From a virus, in the IMG/VR virus record IMGVR_UViG_3300028361_000140, positions 1 through 21,593 of that record: DNA of 21,593 nt; one strand, 5' to 3'. Positions 19,341 through 21,593 of this stretch are shown piece by piece. The translations under genes and the position numbers were made by a program. Within the stretch, counting starts at the first letter, position 1, and each line of letters opens with the position of its first letter. Under the pieces are notes generated by a model. That model was not told the DNA's origin. It did no database searches and saw only the letters and a program-made list of their open reading frames with translations.

Positions 19341-19591
19341 TGACCTACTACATCAGCATGACCCCCGCAGCCTTCAAAGCCGCCCGCCTATCCCTCGGCC
19401 TGACAGCCGCGCAAGCCGCGCCGCTGTTCGGCCTTGGCGATCCGGCGCGCATCTACAACATCGAGGGCGGGGCGACCGTGCCAGGATGGCACGCCCGCCT
19501 GATGCGGGCGTACCTTTCCGGATACCGGCCCGATGACTGGCCACCACACGCCGCGCCCATCGCGGCCAAGCAAGGGGACACCAAGCCATGA
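19340..19591 (+). CDS. Small helix-turn-helix regulator
   Basis: An 83-residue protein: MTYYISMTPAAFKAARLSLG, then LTAAQAAPLFGLGDPARIYN, IEGGATVPGWHARLMRAYLS. Residues about 8-45 have the XRE/Cro helix-turn-helix layout (FKAARLSLGLTAAQAAPLFGL...RIYNIEGG), with the recognition helix near DPARIYNIE. It is coupled to genes on both sides (TGATG at 19338-19342, ATGA at 19588-19591). The C-terminal tail is Pro-rich. A transcriptional regulator of the early or late switch is the likely role; its target is not shown. Confidence 0.75.
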   Translation: MTYYISMTPAAFKAARLSLGLTAAQAAPLFGLGDPARIYNIEGGATVPGWHARLMRAYLSGYRPDDWPPHAAPIAAKQGDTKP

Positions 19592-20109
19592 CCCACCCAT
19601 ACTTCCAAGCCCACGCGCCCCTCGCAACCAAATACGAGTGGCAGATAGCCCGCGAGTTTCGCACGCATCGGATGCGAGAGGTCAAAGCGTCCGGACCAAG
19701 CCCACAAGGCGCAGGCGGGCCCGCATCTGACAAATCCCCCGTGCTGGCGCTATTCCTGCCCGGTGTGAGGCTATCGATCGCAGACGTTGCCAAGGCGATG
19801 GCATTGCCGCGCCATGCCGCGCGCGATGCCCTGAGCATACTCAGCCGCGACGGCGCAATCTACGTCTGCGCCAAGGGGGGCTACGGCGCGAACATCTACG
19901 CCGCGCCGGATCACAGGAGCGACGATGCGAAAATCCTTCACGTTTTGCGTGACGGCAGGGAGCGGCTGGCCAATGAGATTGCACCGCTTGTAGGTAAGAC
20001 CCCGGGTGAGGTGTCAAAGGCTATGGTGCCTCTAGTAGCGTCGAGGAGGGTTATCTTTAGACGCATGCCGGGTACATGGGCCAATATTCACGGGTATCGG
20101 TTAGCCTGA
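19588..20109 (+). CDS. Winged-helix DNA-binding protein
   Basis: A 173-residue protein. Two winged-helix-like units are seen: LSIADVAKAMALPRHAARDA with SILSRDGAIYVCAKGGYGAN (about 60-100), and ILHVLRDGRERLANEIAPLV with GKTPGEVSKAMVPLVASRRV (about 115-155). The N-terminal ~50 residues are basic (IAREFRTHRMREVKASG). It is probably a regulator or a replication-initiation protein. Being the last gene before the terminase region, a role as activator of late transcription is plausible but inferred. Its TGA lies inside the stem of the structured element that follows. Confidence 0.7.
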   Translation: MTHPYFQAHAPLATKYEWQIAREFRTHRMREVKASGPSPQGAGGPASDKSPVLALFLPGVRLSIADVAKAMALPRHAARDALSILSRDGAIYVCAKGGYGANIYAAPDHRSDDAKILHVLRDGRERLANEIAPLVGKTPGEVSKAMVPLVASRRVIFRRMPGTWANIHGYRLA

Positions 20110-20159
20110 CTGGCGGCTCAATGCCAGCGGTAAGCCATGAGTGCCGGGCTTAGTCAGGC
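20104..20159 (+). other. Nested three-stem structured element upstream of the terminase genes
   Basis: GCCTGACT at 20104-20111 pairs perfectly with AGTCAGGC at 20152-20159. Inside are GGC/GCC (20112-20114 / 20123-20125; CTGGC/GCCAG if extended) and AAGCC/GGCTT (TAAGCC 20131-20136 with GGCTTA 20147-20152). Together they form a three-way junction in RNA or a cruciform in DNA. The 5' arm includes the stop of the winged-helix gene. No T-run follows. It could be a factor-dependent terminator, an anti-terminator loading site or part of the packaging site. Confidence 0.45.
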
Positions 20160-20259
20160 CCCAACCATGGCAGCGGGGGCGGGGTTGCCTTTCTCAACCT
20201 CGTGACCCCGCAACACGCGCTCAGTTGCGCAGATTGATGGGATGGGGTAGGCTTCGCAT
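20110..20259 (+). promoter_or_regulatory. 150-base non-coding gap before the terminase genes
   Basis: No ORF of note. Apart from the structured element, it is GC-rich with GGCAGCGGGGGCGGGGTT and a direct approach to the small terminase start. No clear -35/-10 pair is seen. By analogy with other tailed phages, the cos or pac site and the late promoter often lie just upstream of the small terminase gene. Confidence 0.4.
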
Positions 20260-20706
20260 ATGGGCAAAAGGACGCCAGAAATTATTGACGAAATCCTTGG
20301 ACGTGTCGCCAAGGGTGAAAGCATTAACAAGATTTGCGGTAAGGACCGCGACGATTGGTTGCCGTCTCAGGCTGCATGGCATCAATGGTTATGTGATGAC
20401 GCCGATCTGGTTGAGAAATACGCGCGCGCATGCGAGGATCGGGCCGCTTGCATTTTCGAGGATATGCTAGACATTGCAGACGATGCACTGCGAGACTTCC
20501 GCGTGAGTGATAAGGGTCCAGTATTTGATGCCGAGCATGTGCAAAGGGCGCGGCTTCGGATTGATACTCGCAAGTGGATGCTAGCACGCATGGCCCCCAA
20601 AAAATACGGGGACAAGATAGAGATTGGCGGGGCCGGGCCGGGTGGCGCAATTGTAACCCGCATCATCATCGAAGCCGCGTCACCAGATGACGACAGCAAA
20701 ACTTAA
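20260..20706 (+). CDS. Terminase small subunit-like protein
   Basis: A 148-residue protein. The N-terminal domain is helical with an HTH-like MGKRTPEIIDEILGRVAKGE, SINKICGKDRDDWLPSQAAW and HQWLCDDADLVEKYARACED. The C-terminal half has RLRIDTRKWMLARMAPKKYG followed by DKIEIGG, the typical end of 'terminase small subunit-like' phage proteins (MAPKKYGD). It binds the packaging start site on phage DNA and hands it to the large subunit. It overlaps the large-subunit gene by 20 bases. Confidence 0.88.
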   Translation: MGKRTPEIIDEILGRVAKGESINKICGKDRDDWLPSQAAWHQWLCDDADLVEKYARACEDRAACIFEDMLDIADDALRDFRVSDKGPVFDAEHVQRARLRIDTRKWMLARMAPKKYGDKIEIGGAGPGGAIVTRIIIEAASPDDDSKT

Positions 20707-21593
20707 ACTCCCCCCCGCACTTGTTCCGATATTCGCACCCAAGCGGGGGTTGGTTCAATACCGCGCCCTATACGGCGGTCGAGGGTCGGCCAAGTCATTT
20801 ACAGCCGCGCTTATGGCTTCAGTGTGGGGATATGCAGAACCGATGCGTATTCTTTGCGTGCGCGAATTTCAAGCTAGCATAAAGGAATCGTTCCACGCGG
20901 AATTGAAAGCCGCGATTGAGTCGCAGCCTTGGCTTGCCGCGCATTATGACGTTGGGGTTGATTACCTCAGGGGCGCGAACGGAACGGAGTTTATATTCCG
21001 AGGCTTGCGGCGTGGCGAGCAATCCATCAAGTCGCTGGCAAAGATTGATCTAACGATAATCGAGGAAGCCGAGGACGTGCCGGAAACCGCATGGCTTGCG
21101 CTTGAGGCAACGGTATTCCGCCAGCCCCGATCCGAGTTATGGCCGATCTGGAACCCACGCCTAGACGGAAGCCCGGTTGATAAGCGGTTTCGCAAATCCC
21201 CGCCAGCCAATGCGCTTATCGCAAACATCAATCATCAGGATAACCCATTCTTCCCGCGCGGATTGGAAACGCTGCGCAAGAGGGAATTAGACCGCCTAGA
21301 CCCGGCAACGTATGCCCATGTTTGGGACGGCGCATACCTGAGTAATTCCAATTCGCAGGTTTTTGCAGGCAAGATCGCGGTCGATGAATTTACACCGGAG
21401 CCAGACTGGCAAGGCCCATATCTTGGAGGCGACTTTGGATTCTCACAAGACCCGACATTCGCGGTTGCAGTTTACCTTCATGGCGATGATATCTGGATCA
21501 GCCATGAGGCGCAAAAGACAGGGCTGGAACTGGATGACACAGCGGCGTTTGTTGCGGGCGCGATACCGGGCTTTGAACTCGAAGTAAGCCGAT
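20687..21593 (+). CDS. terL: Terminase large subunit, 5' part (cut by the window end)
   Basis: Open frame from ATG 20687 to the window edge, 302 codons visible with no stop. Walker A-like GGRGSAKS (30-37), then RILCVREFQASIKESFHAEL, Walker B region KIDLTIIEEAEDV with catalytic Glu at 126/127, motif WNPRLDGSPV, and the start of the RNase H-like nuclease at GGDFGFSQDPT with D249. This matches PBSX/Terminase_3-type large subunits, the ATPase-nuclease motor that fills the capsid. It overlaps the small subunit by 20 bases. Confidence 0.95.
   Translation, partial: MTTAKLKLPPALVPIFAPKRGLVQYRALYGGRGSAKSFTAALMASVWGYAEPMRILCVREFQASIKESFHAELKAAIESQPWLAAHYDVGVDYLRGANGTEFIFRGLRRGEQSIKSLAKIDLTIIEEAEDVPETAWLALEATVFRQPRSELWPIWNPRLDGSPVDKRFRKSPPANALIANINHQDNPFFPRGLETLRKRELDRLDPATYAHVWDGAYLSNSNSQVFAGKIAVDEFTPEPDWQGPYLGGDFGFSQDPTFAVAVYLHGDDIWISHEAQKTGLELDDTAAFVAGAIPGFELEVSR

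Noticed and set aside
20104-20159. tRNA gene
   Set aside because: Too short, no anticodon arm or T-loop consensus; only two inner hairpins.
1-21593. Integrase, attachment site, toxin-antitoxin or CRISPR
   Set aside because: No tyrosine or serine recombinase motifs, no direct-repeat/spacer array and no recognisable toxin pair were seen, so a temperate life style rests only on the small repressor.

Overview
The window is a stretch of tailed double-stranded DNA phage or prophage genome from a GC-rich bacterium, most likely an alphaproteobacterium of the Rhodobacterales type. That host guess is inference from base composition and from the look of the lysis, helicase, primase and terminase proteins; no host gene, tRNA, rRNA, integrase or attachment site is visible. 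The right end holds the start of the terminase large subunit and the left end holds the last tail gene, so the head and tail genes lie outside the window and the map is probably a circularly permuted or arbitrarily cut phage map.

Layout. (1) 1-3208, plus strand: end of a tail gene, a tail fibre/receptor-binding type protein, two small proteins, then a lysis cassette: amidase endolysin, small holin-like protein, and an inner-membrane spanin with a lipoprotein spanin embedded out of frame. (2) 3130-7164, minus strand: a tightly coupled accessory operon of small proteins, mostly with ATGA/GTGA stop-start overlaps. It includes several single-pass membrane proteins, a CxxCxGxG zinc protein and a lipoprotein with a ClpP-like serine-histidine pattern. 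(3) 7211-7625: a divergent control region with two matching operators (TTCGC-N4-GCGAA), a small Cro/XRE-type repressor on the plus strand and a 50-residue follower. (4) 7606-18538, minus strand: the replication and recombination operon. In transcription order it encodes a DUF3102-like/coiled-coil/Dam-type methyltransferase fusion, a PD-(D/E)xK-like nuclease, Toprim primase-helicase, SF2 helicase, VRR-NUC nuclease, YqaJ (lambda Exo family) exonuclease, DEDDh exonuclease, an unassigned partner protein, an ASCH protein, zinc-finger miniproteins and a YfbR-like HD nucleotidase. (5) 18539-19052: a non-coding control region between divergent operons, with inverted repeats, a (TAC)5 repeat and two leader-peptide-like ORFs. 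(6) 19053-20109, plus strand: a small unknown protein and two DNA-binding proteins. (7) 20110-20259: a structured non-coding segment. (8) 20260 to the end: small and large terminase subunits.

How it works together (inference): the 18.6-19.0 kb region fires leftward replication genes and a short rightward regulatory operon. The 7.2 kb switch controls the accessory operon. Late transcription starts near the terminase and, on the whole genome, runs through head and tail genes to the lysis cassette. The least explained parts are the accessory operon with its ClpP-like lipoprotein, the leader region at 18.65-19.05 kb, and the missing annealing partner of the YqaJ exonuclease.
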